A stretch of 64,000 nt of DNA from Corydoras sp. C115 (lineage: Eukaryota > Chordata > Actinopteri > Siluriformes > Callichthyidae). Made by a program: the position numbers and the translations under genes. The DNA lies in assembly GCA_019802505.1 (NCBI GenBank), contig JAFMOC010000059.1, forward strand, positions 1,392,001 through 1,456,000, written 5' to 3'. Below, piece after piece: positions 1 to 26,351 of this stretch. The stretch's first letter is position 1. Each line of letters opens with the position of its first letter. The notes beneath the pieces were generated by a model. That model did not search any database. It saw only the letters and a program-made list of their open reading frames with translations, and was not told the DNA's origin.

Positions 1-1433
1 GATGCATGAAGAAAAGTGCAGCTGTTATAAGTGAATGGAAATAGTTTACTGCAATGGAAATAATTTTCCTCCTGAAGATTATTCTCCGAAATCTTGATTG
101 TGGCACACCTGATTTTGTTTGTGACTTCTTGAAGTTTGTTTGCACTGTATGATAAGAGCTATTACATACTAATCTACAGCTCTTTGAACTCTCTGAACTA
201 TATTATATTGCTTGCTTGTTATTGAGTCCAATTAGACCTCATCATCCGAAAACGTAAATGAACATGAAATAGTACTAATGTTATCATATTTAACGTTTAA
301 AAAGTGACCAGAAAAAAAATAACTTATTGGCATGTGTATGCAATTTAAAGTAAAAAAATCACTGTCTTCAGAATTTGATGCAGTCATGGGCAGGATACCT
401 CAATTGGGAACTGAAATGAACCATTGTCTCACTGTGTGGAATTGTTTGAATAGTTCATTTAATTTAATTCACAAGTGTGTAAATTGACTGACCTGGACAG
501 TCACACTTGAATATTATGTAGAACCTAGAATCAGATGTCATTAAAGCACTTTTAGATGTAATGTGTAGGTACCCCAATAATTTAGTACATTGTCTCTCAT
601 TGTAGCTGTGTTTAACATCTAAATATATATCATGTATGTAAACATATCCATTGCCTTTATTTGACTTTGCAGATTTACTTCTAGAGGGGTGACATTCTAT
701 ATACCTAATTTTTAATCTTTGGGTTTTGGGTCTCTGACCCAGGAGCCTGCGTATGCTTAGCATCATTCAACGACCAAATCAAGTAAAATTTGCAAATGAT
801 CCCTTGGATAATAAAATTAAGAAACACGTACTACTGAAAAGTGAAGTATCTCACACACATTTGCAGGAAACCTCGGTGAATTTATGGCAACTCATGCTGG
901 GACGAGTGAACAGACAGGTAGTAAATTCCAAACCGCCTTCCACCGGTGTTCCTTCTAAACTATTTTAAATGGTGTTAATACAGTTTTGGGTTGCTGCATG
1001 CTAACTGAAATGTCTGCATGCTGTTAACTTCTTGTTGGACATGTAAACAGCACTGATTGATACCTGTAATCATCTGTATTAAATGATTTCAATTTGAGTT
1101 CTAGTTTAAATGATGTAAAACGATACCTTTACATTATGATTAACTACATTTACAGATGTCCGGTGTTTGGTTTGAGCAATTGAAACGGTCGATTGTTGTA
1201 TATTGTGAAAACATCTATTAAAATCAACAGCTTATTCCTACTTACGTTTTAATTAACTTTATGCATGTTAATTTTTTTACTTTATTTTTAAGCAATTTTT
1301 TACACAGCCTTCTGTGTTGTCTCACCGGACACCGTGTGCATCTGTGCATGTATCTTCAGATTTTTACATTTTACCCTAAAATATCAGAATATTGTTTTTT
1401 TAGACGTGTAAACTGTGTGCATTCTTTTTAAAG
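1..1433. other. SMOC1 intron sequence (left edge)
   Basis: AT-rich sequence left of the first SMOC1 exon found. I searched it for the CWCV core and cysteine pattern of the first thyroglobulin domain and for the Kazal domain and saw neither, so those exons should lie upstream of the window. Short ORFs here have no recognisable domain. The stretch is treated as intron. Confidence 0.6.
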
Positions 1434-14703
<13,270 letters not shown>

Positions 14704-14924
14704 GTAAGGCTCCACTAATCACTTTCACTAACCTTTGCATGAGTGGCTGCAGATGGCTCCGAGTGTAATGCATTCCAAATCAGTACAGCATGACAGAATT
14801 ATTATCAAAAATAAATTTAATGCATTGTGGCCAAGCCAATGTTGCGTTCATCTAAATCTTTTACTTTATGGCGAATAAACAAATCCCAAATATGACACAG
14901 AACTATTTCTGTCTCTGTTAAACA

Positions 14925-15300
14925 TACACTGTATAGACAAAAGAATTAGGACCTAAACACGTTAGACTTATGAGAGTTGTGATGGCATCCCATGAGAGGT
15001 TAGTTCCAAGCTTCCACTGTTCTGGGGAGGCTTTCCAAAATATTATATTGTTTGTTTTTGGGAAATTTTGCCCATTTACCCAGAAGCCATTTGTGGGCCT
15101 AGTCTGCAGTATATGTTCTAGTTCATAATAGAAGTGTATGATGGGGCTGTGATGGGCCAGGCCTGTTCATCACTTGTACCTTTGTAGACTTGCATTGTTT
15201 ATAGAACCTCATCATGCTGGGACAGAAACGGTACATCCCCAAACTGTTGCCCATATGTGAAAGCATTGTCCTAAATGCATGGCTTTTTGGCTTATTGTTA
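14925..15300 (+). mobile_element. Tc1/mariner-type MITE
   Basis: Begins CACTGTATAGACAAAAGAATT and carries interior landmarks of a widespread fish MITE (GGGGAGGCTTTCCA, TTTTGCCCATTTACCCAGAAG, CATCATGCTGGGACAGAAACGG, CCCCAAACTGTTGCC). The 3' end is lost in the following TG/AT microsatellite. Confidence 0.65.
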
Positions 15301-15336
15301 TGACTTTTGCCTAGTAAGGTGCACTCTACTCTACTT

Positions 15337-15365
15337 TGTGTGTGTGTGTGTGTGTGTGTGTGTAT

Positions 15366-15436
<71 letters not shown>

Positions 15437-15438
15437 AA

Positions 15439-15482
<44 letters not shown>
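15337..15482. repeat. Compound (TG)n(AT)n microsatellite
   Basis: A TG run (15337-15362) followed by two AT runs (about 15367-15434 and 15442-15482) split by a short CCAAGTG interruption. The apparent long open frames through it are low-complexity artefacts. Confidence 0.97.
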
Positions 15483-15487
<5 letters not shown>

Positions 15488-16455
15488 ATATTATACATAT
15501 GTATATTTGTGTGTGTATGTATATGAATATGTTACACCTATCTTTTTTATTAATTAATCTATTTAAATTAAAATTAACAATATCAGAATTATTAGTAATT
15601 AATAAAAGTGATTTAATTTCTTTTTTGGAAGCTGTCCTTCACAAAGCCAGCATCTTCAGCTGTTAAACAGAACTACAGGAATAGTTTTATGGCATATCGA
15701 TGATTTATGAATTTTCTCCAAAATGAAAAATTTGAGTGAACAGTCTCTGAGTGTGGTGATTCCATAAATGTTGCCAGGAACTTTATTTCCTATGAGCTCT
15801 GTTTGTGGCTTGATGTCAGATTTGGAGTTTGGTGTTATATCAAAATGGAACGATTGCTTTGTGGATGGTGTTAACATGGCTATTATGAGAAATGAAGAAA
15901 ATTACACACAGTGTGACATGAGAATAACCATCTTAAGTCAGCTAAATGGCCTGGAGTGTGTTCAGCGGTGAGGTAGTGGTGGAATTACCAAAATCCGGAT
16001 TTTCACATCTGGAGGTAATTAGTGCTTGCCCTTCGTTGACCTGACCATGTTGGAGTTTCAGAAAGGGAAGCACCTGTTTTATGCAAACGTTCAGTCACAC
16101 CTGGTCAAACGCCATGTGTCTACTTGATCTTGCAACTTGCAGATAAGTTAACTGATCCTCTTAAGCTTCTACACAATTTAATGCATATTTGTTCTTTTTA
16201 TTTATTCGTCTGTTCACCTTTTCTAAATATTAATACCCAATTATACATATTAGGGAAATAAAAACGAAATGTTTTGGCTGTTCCTGTTTGTGATCACGGC
16301 AGGAGAAACTATTCTTTTTTTTTAACCTGTGTTTGGGAACCGCAACATAATCACAGCCATATGTACACACTGAATAATTAGGACAATTGGTAACACTTTA
16401 TATGAATCCAATATTCGTAATGCATTATAAACTCATTCATAAAGCAAGTTTTTAC

Positions 16456-16700
16456 GAATGGCGGTGTAGTTGTTAGCACATCCATGTTCTCCCCATGTCT
16501 GTGTAAGTTTTCTCTGGGTTCTCAGGTTTCTTTCCACAGTTTAAAAACATGGATTCAAGATAAATTGGCTTCTCTAAATGGCTTCTGAAGTGTGCAGCCA
16601 GTGATGTGCAGATACACCCAGGATAGGGCACTGATCCAACACCCAACCCCCCCCCCCCCCCCCCCCCACACCTACAGTAAAGGATCAAGCAGAAGATGTT
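16456..16700 (+). repeat. Degenerate Mermaid-type SINE with C-tract
   Basis: Head GGCGGTGTAGTTGTTAGCAC, then CATGTTCTCCCCATGTCTGTG, GATACACCCAGGATAGGGC and a tail resembling AAGGATCAAGCAGAAGATG. A 21-bp C run interrupts it at 16647-16667. Confidence 0.65.
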
Positions 16701-19372
16701 AAGATGAAAAGTTATAAACACCAAGAATTAAGGAAATCAATCAAAAAGCAAAGGACATGCTGATTTTTTACAGAAGGAGCCTTTGCTTGCCCCACCCTGG
16801 TTCCTAATCCGGTACCCTTTTGATAAGATGAAATTGTTAATTTAATTAATTTAATTTAATTAATTTAATAAAGCTAATTAAATAATAGTGAAATAAAAAT
16901 ATAATATTAAATACTAACTAAAAGTAATGTTTGTGAAACAGTTATTTTGACATAAAAAAAAAAAAAACATTTGTTTACATAAAAATGAAGGAATATTGTA
17001 GTTTTTGTAACAGAGTCCAAAGCGTCGCGGTATGAAAATGAGTCACTTGATCACGGACACCTTTCTGAATCAGTTTAGTGTGATTCCACATTAGAACGTA
17101 AAAACTGAGAGATCCATGTGACTTTGAACATGGCATGGTAATTTGTGATAGACTAGCTGTGAACTGGGTTTTCTCATGCATCAGTGTCAGGAGTATAGAA
17201 AAAATAATTAAAGGGTTATTCTCAGGCTAAAAACAGGGATCAGTGGAGGATGTCAAGGATCTTTTCAAAAAAACTTTGGGAGTTGAGCTAATTGCAACTG
17301 TATACATTGATACTCCAAATAATGTTTGAATGCACGACTCATAGTTCGTTAGGTATGGGTGTGGTAGCGCTGCACACAGAACTGCACAAAAGAATACAGG
17401 GATAAAATATAGTGCTTTCCTTTTTATTTCAAGAGTAAGCATTGTTGTCAACTATGTTCAGTCATTTTAAACTGTTAAAACTGTTCAAACAAAAATGTTA
17501 AAAACTGTTAAAACCTCATTGCAGTTAGACCCTTCAGCTAGAAAATGCATTCACAAGGGTCACATAGTCATAATTAATTCCAGAAATATTATGGCATCAA
17601 GGCCACTGTTGCCATAGTTACCGTTAAGTGCATAGGTTTGATTCATTTATTGGCAATTAGAATATCAACAATATATGTTAGACACATCAAGTTTTAAATA
17701 AGGATTTTATTCTGACCAAATTTTGACCAAAAATATAGAATTTGAATTAAATTAAAATCTGGTTCTGTGTATAAAAAATAAAAGTATAAAAGTAATAAAA
17801 TAAGTAGTCTGTCATGGCCTATTGTCGATAAAATGTATCAAATATCATAGATGGGATACAATAAAGCTTTAATTTACAGCATTCTCATCAGCATCCGTGC
17901 TCAGAATATTTCCCTTTTATGCAAACTTGTATTTCTTTCTCTTCTTTTATCTGTCTCACTTCTGAGGAGGAATTTATTACAGTCATATAACGTCGTCGTG
18001 AAATATTATAGCAGGACATTTTTGGATTGCAAGTAGTAGATTTGGCTGAAACGCCATGTTTTGGACTTAACCTCCTTCTGCACATTATAAGAACTGGGGT
18101 CTCTGAAGGGAGTTCAGATTTTCCCAGATTTATTGGTGTCTTGGCTGCTTCACTCCGACTTTTGTCGAGCACATGAGTTCAGGAGAGAATTCAATGTTGA
18201 CTTGTAAGGGTTTCAGTTTGGATAACTCTCATGCCATCTATTATTTCATGAGAAAGAACATAGATATTATTTTATTTCTGAGGACTGGAGATAAACATAC
18301 CATATTTCAACCTGCCCAAGCCCATTTCTTTTGCAAGCTACTGTGCTTTTTAAAACTCTCCCATCACTCAGAAAGTGTTTTTCTCAGCTTGAGTATCACC
18401 ATCATATTTTGATGGTTACTATGTGATGACAGGGCATTAGCACAGTGCTCCGACTTCTCCGTTCAGTGGGATCCACTCATTATTAGGTGTGCAGCGTCTG
18501 TTTACTCTGGCCTGCGGGCTGTGAGGGAGAAAGGCTTCGAGGTGAAGCCTGAGCTCATGTGTTTATTCTGGAGCTGCCTGCTTTGGGCTGAAAAACAGTG
18601 GCTCGGAGCGGGCATAATATCAGGCCTGGCGGTCCATGGCTAGTGTTGCCAGTATATACAATTCTCAGCTTGGAAAGTCAGAAAGAGGGCTTTTTCTACC
18701 CCCAGCCCACTGCTATGTGTTGGACTCCTGTGGACATAGAATTGATAAATTGGTCCAAAGGTCTTTTAAAACTAAGTTTCATGCCATGATGCTGAATTTG
18801 AAAGCACAAGCTTGGGACAAATGACTGCCAAACACTACGAGATCTCAACATCTTCAGTCAACAGTTCCCTTGTTTTCTGGCAGCAGCATGAATTTAAAAG
18901 AATACAAAATAACTTGCACCCTAATGTATTTTATTGCACAGTAAAGACATCAGCTAAGCCAGTATTAATAGATGGATGCAGTAACTTCTACAAATCTAAA
19001 AAGCTACAGTTACAATGTCTGCCAATCGATGGGGGTTGAGGGTGGGGATGGAATTTACTGTCTCTGACTCTGATGACGGATGCCTTTATTGTCACTTTAA
19101 ATTCACTGATGCTCACTTTAGTAAATGCACATTACAATTCATCCTGCTATAGGTACCATCTGCAGGAAGATTGGCCCATATGGACAAGATGGCTTAGTGC
19201 AGTTTTCTGAATTAGATTAGGTTCTGACATTGCTCTGGGTAACCAATTTATCTTAAATGTCCTCTATATATGAAGTCAGAAAAGGAAAAAAATCTCATAT
19301 TTTGCTAAAACGAATCTGAACGCCACAATAGTTAAACTCCACTGTACAAATATCCTTTAATTGGTATGTAAA

Positions 19373-19700
19373 CCGGGTGGCACATTGGCATAGTGTTAAG
19401 CATGTCAGCGCTGGGGATCCAGGTTTGAATCCCGATTTATGTGGAGTTTCCATGTTCTCCCCAGTCAAAATCATGGTTTCCAGGTCAATTGGCTATTCTA
19501 AATGGCCCCTGTACAGTGTTAATCTTTGTGAGTGTGTGCCCAGTGATGGATTGGCACCAGGGCATGGGTGTATTTGCCCAGCGTAGTGTATCTGTCCAGC
19601 AGCCAAAACATTTTCTTAGATTAAACTTAGATGGGCATGGGAAACCTCCCCTTGACCCTAGTATAAGATTAAGCCAAAGATATTAAGATAAGATGAGATT
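19373..19700 (+). repeat. Mermaid-type SINE (diverged)
   Basis: Head GGGTGGCACATTGGCATAGTG, B-box-like GGTTTGAATCCCG, GTTTCCATGTTCTCCCC and tail AGATGGGCATGGG, followed by GATAAGATGAGAT in place of the usual GAATG repeats. Confidence 0.75.
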
Positions 19701-20607
19701 AGATTAATGCTGTTACTGCCCGAGTAGTTAATTAAATGAGACCTTTGTGATGTAAGTTGTTGTGGAACCTTTTATTTTAGAAAATTAGTATCACTTGTTA
19801 CAAATTCTGTGGCTTTCAACTGATCAGCCACATTAAAACGTGTCTGTGGATTTATTCTCGTGGCTGATTGGTGTGCATTGTGAAACAACAACAGCAACAT
19901 GAGAACAGTGTTTGCTAAAAACAAATAGTTATTGAAGAATAGTTGTGGGTAGATGCCTTGCTGTTTAACATTAGCACAAATAACAAGAGTTTTGACATTT
20001 TCCCTTTGTGCTTTGGTAAATTAAAGGCTTCTAGAAAGACTCTTTAGTTTATATCAAAGTCCACTGAACACATTTGTTTAGTGACAACAGATCGACATGT
20101 CTGAATCATTTGTTGACTTACAGGGTACATTTTGTATTCGTGACAGTAACGCTGATTCATCAAATCGAGGTCAATTCTGACTTATGGACCAAAAGGTTGA
20201 TGGGTTGAAGTCTGTAGTTACTTTGGATGAGGAATGGAAATGAGTATGTGCATTTGTTTTGTTCTATTTGTTGCTCATTTTTGACTTTTTAAACATTTTT
20301 GAAAAGGTTTTGATATGTTGTGGCTTAGTCTTGTCAGTAAGTTCCAGTGATTCGGATTTATTACCTGTGGTCAGTACGAATGGAACCATGTGACTGTGTC
20401 TGTTTAATCCAGTATGTTGCCCCTCAATTGTTTATACAAATCTCTGCAGATTACTGAAATATGTTTTTTGTTTTTTCCATTATTCACTGATGGAAGAAGT
20501 TATATGTGAAGGCATGTGTTTGGTTTTAAGCGTGTGCTAAACTGTATTTGTAAAAAAAATAGAAAAAAAAAAATAATAATAAAAAAAAATTATAATAATA
20601 ATAAAAT

Positions 20608-20790
20608 AGTCCAAAAACATGAATTAAGGTAAACTGGCTGCTCTAAATTGCCCCTATATAGTGTTGAGTGTTTGCCCAGTGACAGATTGGCACCTTGTCC
20701 TACATGTAGCTGCCCAGTTCCTAAAACGTTCCCACCCCCTCAAAACCCTAATTTTAATTAAGTGGAAGATAATGAGATGAGATCAGATGA
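20608..20790 (+). repeat. Mermaid-type SINE, 3' half
   Basis: Starts at TCCAAAAACATGAATTAAGG and keeps TAAATTGCCCCTATATAGTG, TTTGCCCAGTGACAGATTGG and GGAAGATAATGAGATGAGA. The tRNA-like head is missing. Confidence 0.7.
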
Positions 20791-21830
20791 AGCATAAAAC
20801 ATTAAAATTCTGGGCTCGTAAACACATTTATAATCATCATAATCAACACAATCTTTTCTGTTTCCCAGAGAAGTAAGCCAGGGCTTAAATGCGTTAAGTA
20901 GTACCCTGCAGTGGGACAGTTTAAATTTTATGTTCTTTGTGCAAATTAGGAGAGTTGTTAAACCAAGGTGGCCAGTTCCAACAAACCATTTGTTTTAGGA
21001 GTTGTATATGTTTTTGTCTCAGAGACCCACCTGCCCAGTTTCATTAATCATACATGCCACCAGTTCTTCTGCTTAAAGTCTTCTGTGTTCTGACATTATT
21101 TGTGCGATGGGCATTACTTGTTTTATTAATAAAACTTGTAGAAAAATATTAATCTGAACGATGGGAGTTCAATACCCGAGTTCATCACAGCACTAACAAT
21201 GCTGCTTAAACCCTTAATGCACCAGGGCTTCTGTATCATTTGTGACCCCAATCCTTAAGTTTGGAAAGTCACCATGCTTAAAGGTGTCCTTAACATGACA
21301 TTATGTAACACAACTGCTATAAATTGATGACAGCACATGTTGTATTTTATTTTCACTAAATGCTATTAATTTGATCGGCTCTATAATGATATTTAAAATA
21401 GCTTAACTATAATTAATCAATCGATGATGGAGGCACGTATGCTCTCTATCATTTTTATGTAGAAAGAGATGAGGATAATGGTAAGCACAGCAGGATCTTA
21501 ATTTATCGTTCAGCTTTGTTGGCTGGACTGGTGGTGCTGCTAAGGAGGTTTTCACACTCGAGTTACTATTATATACAGCAGGGCTTAAAAGTTTATAAAC
21601 CCTTCAGATGTTCTTGAATTTGACATAAAACTTGATTAGTTTTCAAACAAGTCATAAAAGTATATAAAGAGAACAAAATGAAACTAACGAGAAAACAAAT
21701 GTTATGTTTTGTCTTTTATTTATTGAGGAAAGGGATCCATATAACAGACCTGTAAGTAGTATGTATGTAAGTATGTGATAAGTATGAGTATGTGAACCTT
21801 TAGGATTATCTTATCACTCAGTGGTGAAAT

Positions 21831-22072
21831 TAAGAGTCTCACAGACACTCACATAGACACACACATTATAGGGTCAATTTAGATAGAGGCAATTCAGAGC
21901 AGCCAATTCACATAGGATTAATGTCTTTAGACTGTGGGAGGAAACCGGATAACCTCGAAGAAACCCACGCAGACACAGGGAGAACATGGAAACTCCACCC
22001 AGATTATAAATCGAATCTGGATCGCCAGCACTGAGAAGTGGACGTGCTCACCACTACGCCACTGTGCCTCCT
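21831..22072 (-). repeat. Mermaid-type SINE
   Basis: Reverse copy with GACTGTGGGAGGAAACCGGA, AACATGGAAACTCCACCCAG, inverted B box (AAATCGAATCTGGATC) and head complement CACCACTACGCCACTGTGCC. Confidence 0.75.
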
Positions 22073-25000
22073 ATGTCTTCTTTAAATGGTTACTATTGAA
22101 TTTTGACAATTAGTAAAGGTTCTACCAAGGCAGGCATGCCACTCAGAGTCATATCTTGTAATATTTTGCTTTAGTAAGTTTATTTCAAGTAATTTAAACC
22201 TTACATTTACTGTCTGTGTGTGTGTGAGAGAGAGAGAGAATGCGTGTGTAGATTCCTGTTTTGTTAGAATGTGAGCATTAAAAATACAGGGTGCTTGTGT
22301 CAGTACTCTTGTAACCTTGCTTGTATTAGGTCTTTATGTCTGATCCAGATTTTGACCTATGCACTCAGGTGAGACTGTTCTGAGGTAGAGCAGATCTGGT
22401 TTCTCTACTTTATCAGATGATAGTGTCTGGGAAAGGCCATTGTGTCCTTAATGGCACTGCAATTTCACCACTGAATGAAGAAAGGCCAAAGTGGACTACT
22501 TCACTAGAGCCATTAATAGTCAGTAGAGACACACACACAAAGGCCGTAGAAGCTGTGTAAAACTAGTGGGCAAATAAAAATAGGATCTTTAAAATGCTCC
22601 TGATGTCATTGTCAATAAATATAAAACAGAAGTAGCCACCGGGTAACCACTCAACATATTATACGGAATTGTGGTATCTTTTTGTGATACAAGCTTTCAG
22701 CTAAACTAGGACAAACTCTAAAACTGGTTGGTGTAATAAATTAGCCGGCCATGTCTTTAAATGGTGCACACACCTGCAACACCCCCCCCCCTGCCCCAAA
22801 AACCTGCTGTTAATCTTTCATTCCTTTGCACACACTCATAGTCATCCGATGAGCTCCCTAAGACTGAGAACCCCTGCAATCTTGCCCTTCCCCCAAGGGC
22901 TTTAAAAGAGGTAGTGTTGAAGGGGAATTGACTCGAACTCCCGTTTTCAGACCCCATCTGTTAGCAATCTGGGTTCTTTAGTCCAGTTAAGCCCCCTATC
23001 TCCTAAAGCTCACTACTTTATTGTGATTAATAGGCCCAAAAGGAGCCTCATGCCCCATGCAGCTGACTACAACAACGCCCCAACTTATAGCTTATCATTT
23101 TTATCTCGTGTACATTACAGCAAAAACAAATTGTGTATGTTCAAGTTGATAACATTTTTCACAAAGCTGTTCAGTCCCCAGTCATGTCTGATTTAGTTAA
23201 AGCAACACTGATCCTACTTCACATACAGTATAAAAATAAATGAAATCAGATGTAGTTCCACCTAAACGAGTTACTTTTAGGCAGTTCATGTTTTATTATT
23301 AATATTTATGATTATTATAAGTATTATTAGTGCACTGTTGTTTGTTACAACCACAGTTTATCACAAGTCGTATAATATTATTTACCTACATCACTATTTG
23401 CACTTATTTTTATAAATGAATAAATACATTTAACAGGTATTGATTACATTTAGTACCACATTTTTGATCAATGCCAAATGCTTAACCCCAATCACTGCAG
23501 CAACCTACTCAAAGATTTTAACAATTGATAAAAGTTGGAAATACCTTCGCATAAATTTTTTACTATTTTAAAATTAACTGTTCATTTTTATAAATATATT
23601 ATACATTTGAGTTTTTTTTTAGCGACAGGCCATCTGAAATATTTTATTTCCTTTGGACATCCTACACCAACAGCATGAACTTGTAAACAGAGGCACGAGT
23701 AAATAACTGTGCTGTCAGCTTGATAGGGCTTTGTGTGTGATGTCTGCACATTGTGGTTTTGCCCATAGGCTTTTGAAAGCTACAATTTTTTTGTTTATTG
23801 GCCTAATCTCTGCCATGACATGGTACAAACTCACAGGATTACTGACATGAAATGTGAACAGGCTGCCTGACTCCCCTGTGGCTAGAGTCTTGTATGGAAT
23901 ACGTGTTTATCAGCTTTACCTGGCGTTAGTGGTTATCATTATGGACAGATCCAGTGATGCAAGATCATAAATTTGCTGGCCTTTAGAAAAGTAAAGCTTC
24001 ATTTCAGTTTGGAGTGTCCTGCTAACATTTTTTTCCTCTAAGATTGATATAGGTTGCTTCCTTTATTGATTAAAAAAAATAAAACATTCTCATGACATAA
24101 TGCTGCCACCTCCTTGGTGCATTGCGTTCTGTGTTGATGAAGTGTGTTGGGCTTTTGCTTTTTCTTTGTAGCAAAGCCAGTTATGTTTTGTTCAGAACAG
24201 AAAGCATTTCCAAGTTTGTGAAGTCTGTAGTATGTGTTTGGCAAGCTCAAGTTTCCATATGGCTTTTTAAAAAATTGTTTCCTCTTGGTGCTTTCATAAA
24301 GTCTGTCTGGATGTTTGTCCTGTAAACAGATGCTTTGTATTAAATTTACAGTTATCTTTGATCAAACTTTAAACCACAACTTCTTGGTTTGGTTGACAAA
24401 CCATCTTTTTTTGAAGAACATAAATTAAATAATAATTTTCAAAATATTAAATCTTTGAAATAAGATTTCTAGAACAACTGCTATGCTTTTACAGCTCTCT
24501 AATTTAATAAACTAGGTTTTATAAATATATAACATCATAATTGACATTACAATCTTAATTTACCGTAAATTAACCCAGATCGACATTATTTAATGTGTAA
24601 ATCTAAAAATCTGTCTTAAAACCTATCCATGTTGCATGAAACAAAACTTTGAAAACTTGTAAAAACTAAAAAAGTTGAAAGCATGGTGTCGTGTCAAAAT
24701 ACGATAAATAAGAATAAATGTAGGAAGCTAAAAAAAAAAAAAAATGGGAGGAATAAAAAACATTTGACAAGATCACAAGGGAGAAATCTGTTCCCCACAT
24801 GAGTTTTGCAAAAGAACATCTTCCCATGTTGAGACATAAAACATAGAGGCTGAATTGAAAGTTAAATAAAAAATGTTTAAAACCATATGAACTTCTGCAT
24901 TAATCAGTTTAATAAGACACCTGAAAAAAATAACAAAAAAGCTTATTCATGGTATAAATGGTATAGCCTTCACTCTGACCTGCGCAAATATGTAAACCAT

Positions 25001-25988
25001 TTTTTCTTTTATTGTTATGATTTGTGGAACACATGGGGTTAATTATCGAATTGTTTGTTGTATGCCAAATACTTCAATATGCCAATCCTTTTTTTTAAGC
25101 ATCTTTTCTCATTATGATTTAAGTTCCTTTAAGTGTATATTATGCAAAGCAATATATTTATTATTATATGCTGTTATTCAAATTATTTCTATAAGCATGT
25201 AGGTATATATGACATGCATCACATAGTATCTAACAAACACCTGCCTCACACTTTTCTTTGTTTTAATTTTTTTATTTTTATCCCAGTAGGTCGCCTAGCA
25301 TGACGACAGGAGTTTCCATAAGATGAGTCCAAAATCTAGAAGAAGGGTTTGTGACTTGAAAAGAAAGGTGAATATTGGAGCAGAAGAAACAAAGTTCCTA
25401 TTAGATCGAAGGAAACGGCGAAACAATAACATGGAGCCAAATTTTTTGCACTTTCTCCTCCCATTGGTAGACATTTGTTCTGTCTCTGGTTTTGTTGTAA
25501 ACATTTGATGATGAATGAAAAAAATATATAGATGTGTAAAGAAACGGCACTCGTACATGTGGCGGGTGAAGTGCTACCCCCCATTAGAACCTTATTATTA
25601 TGTGTGCTACCGAAAACTAAACTCACTTTAGCCCGTATTATACAGCACTGTACTATGGCACATAACCACAAACAACTGATTTTTAGAATCGAGAGATTTC
25701 TGTGTAGTGTACTGTCTGTTGCCTGGATACATTAACACATGACATGCTGGTTAGACAATCACATCTTTTGGTAATATTAATTGAAAGGAAAACGGTGACC
25801 TGAGGTGAATATTGACATGGGGATTAGCACACATTTCAAAATGCAACACAAATATCACATCTTGGTGAACTTGTTGTATATGTTAATCATTTTAAATCTA
25901 TTATCACACTAAACAACTTAAAGCAACGTAGTTTAGGAATTAGAACATTTGGGTTTTGTTCCCTGGAATTTCAGTGTGTGGGTTTTGT

Positions 25989-26010
25989 CCCCCCCCCCCC
26001 CCCCCCCCCC
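25989..26010. repeat. Poly-C tract
   Basis: Uninterrupted run of 22 C. The length is probably variable and error-prone in sequencing. Confidence 0.95.
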
Positions 26011-26298
26011 ATTTGGCTCGATTTGTAAAATTACACATTTAATATTTGATAGCTTAAAAACGAAGTGTAATGTAAAAATAATAGAAGTTAAATATTTTGG
26101 GCTAGACTATTTTGACCACTAATAATCATAATAATGATAATGATTATAATGATGATGATGACAATGATGATAATAAAAAATATTATCACTAATATTAATA
26201 AATGGGAACCCACCTATTAACAAGAGCACTTACAAGAAAGTAACTAATATGACCTTTACTTGTAATATTTTGAGTTGTCATAGTAACAGCAACAAGTA

Positions 26299-26299
26299 A

Positions 26300-26349
<50 letters not shown>
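26299..26349. repeat. (TAA)n microsatellite
   Basis: About 17 perfect TAA/ATA units in the intergenic spacer; a looser GAT/AAT-rich region precedes it at 26120-26180. Confidence 0.97.
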
Positions 26350-26351
<2 letters not shown>

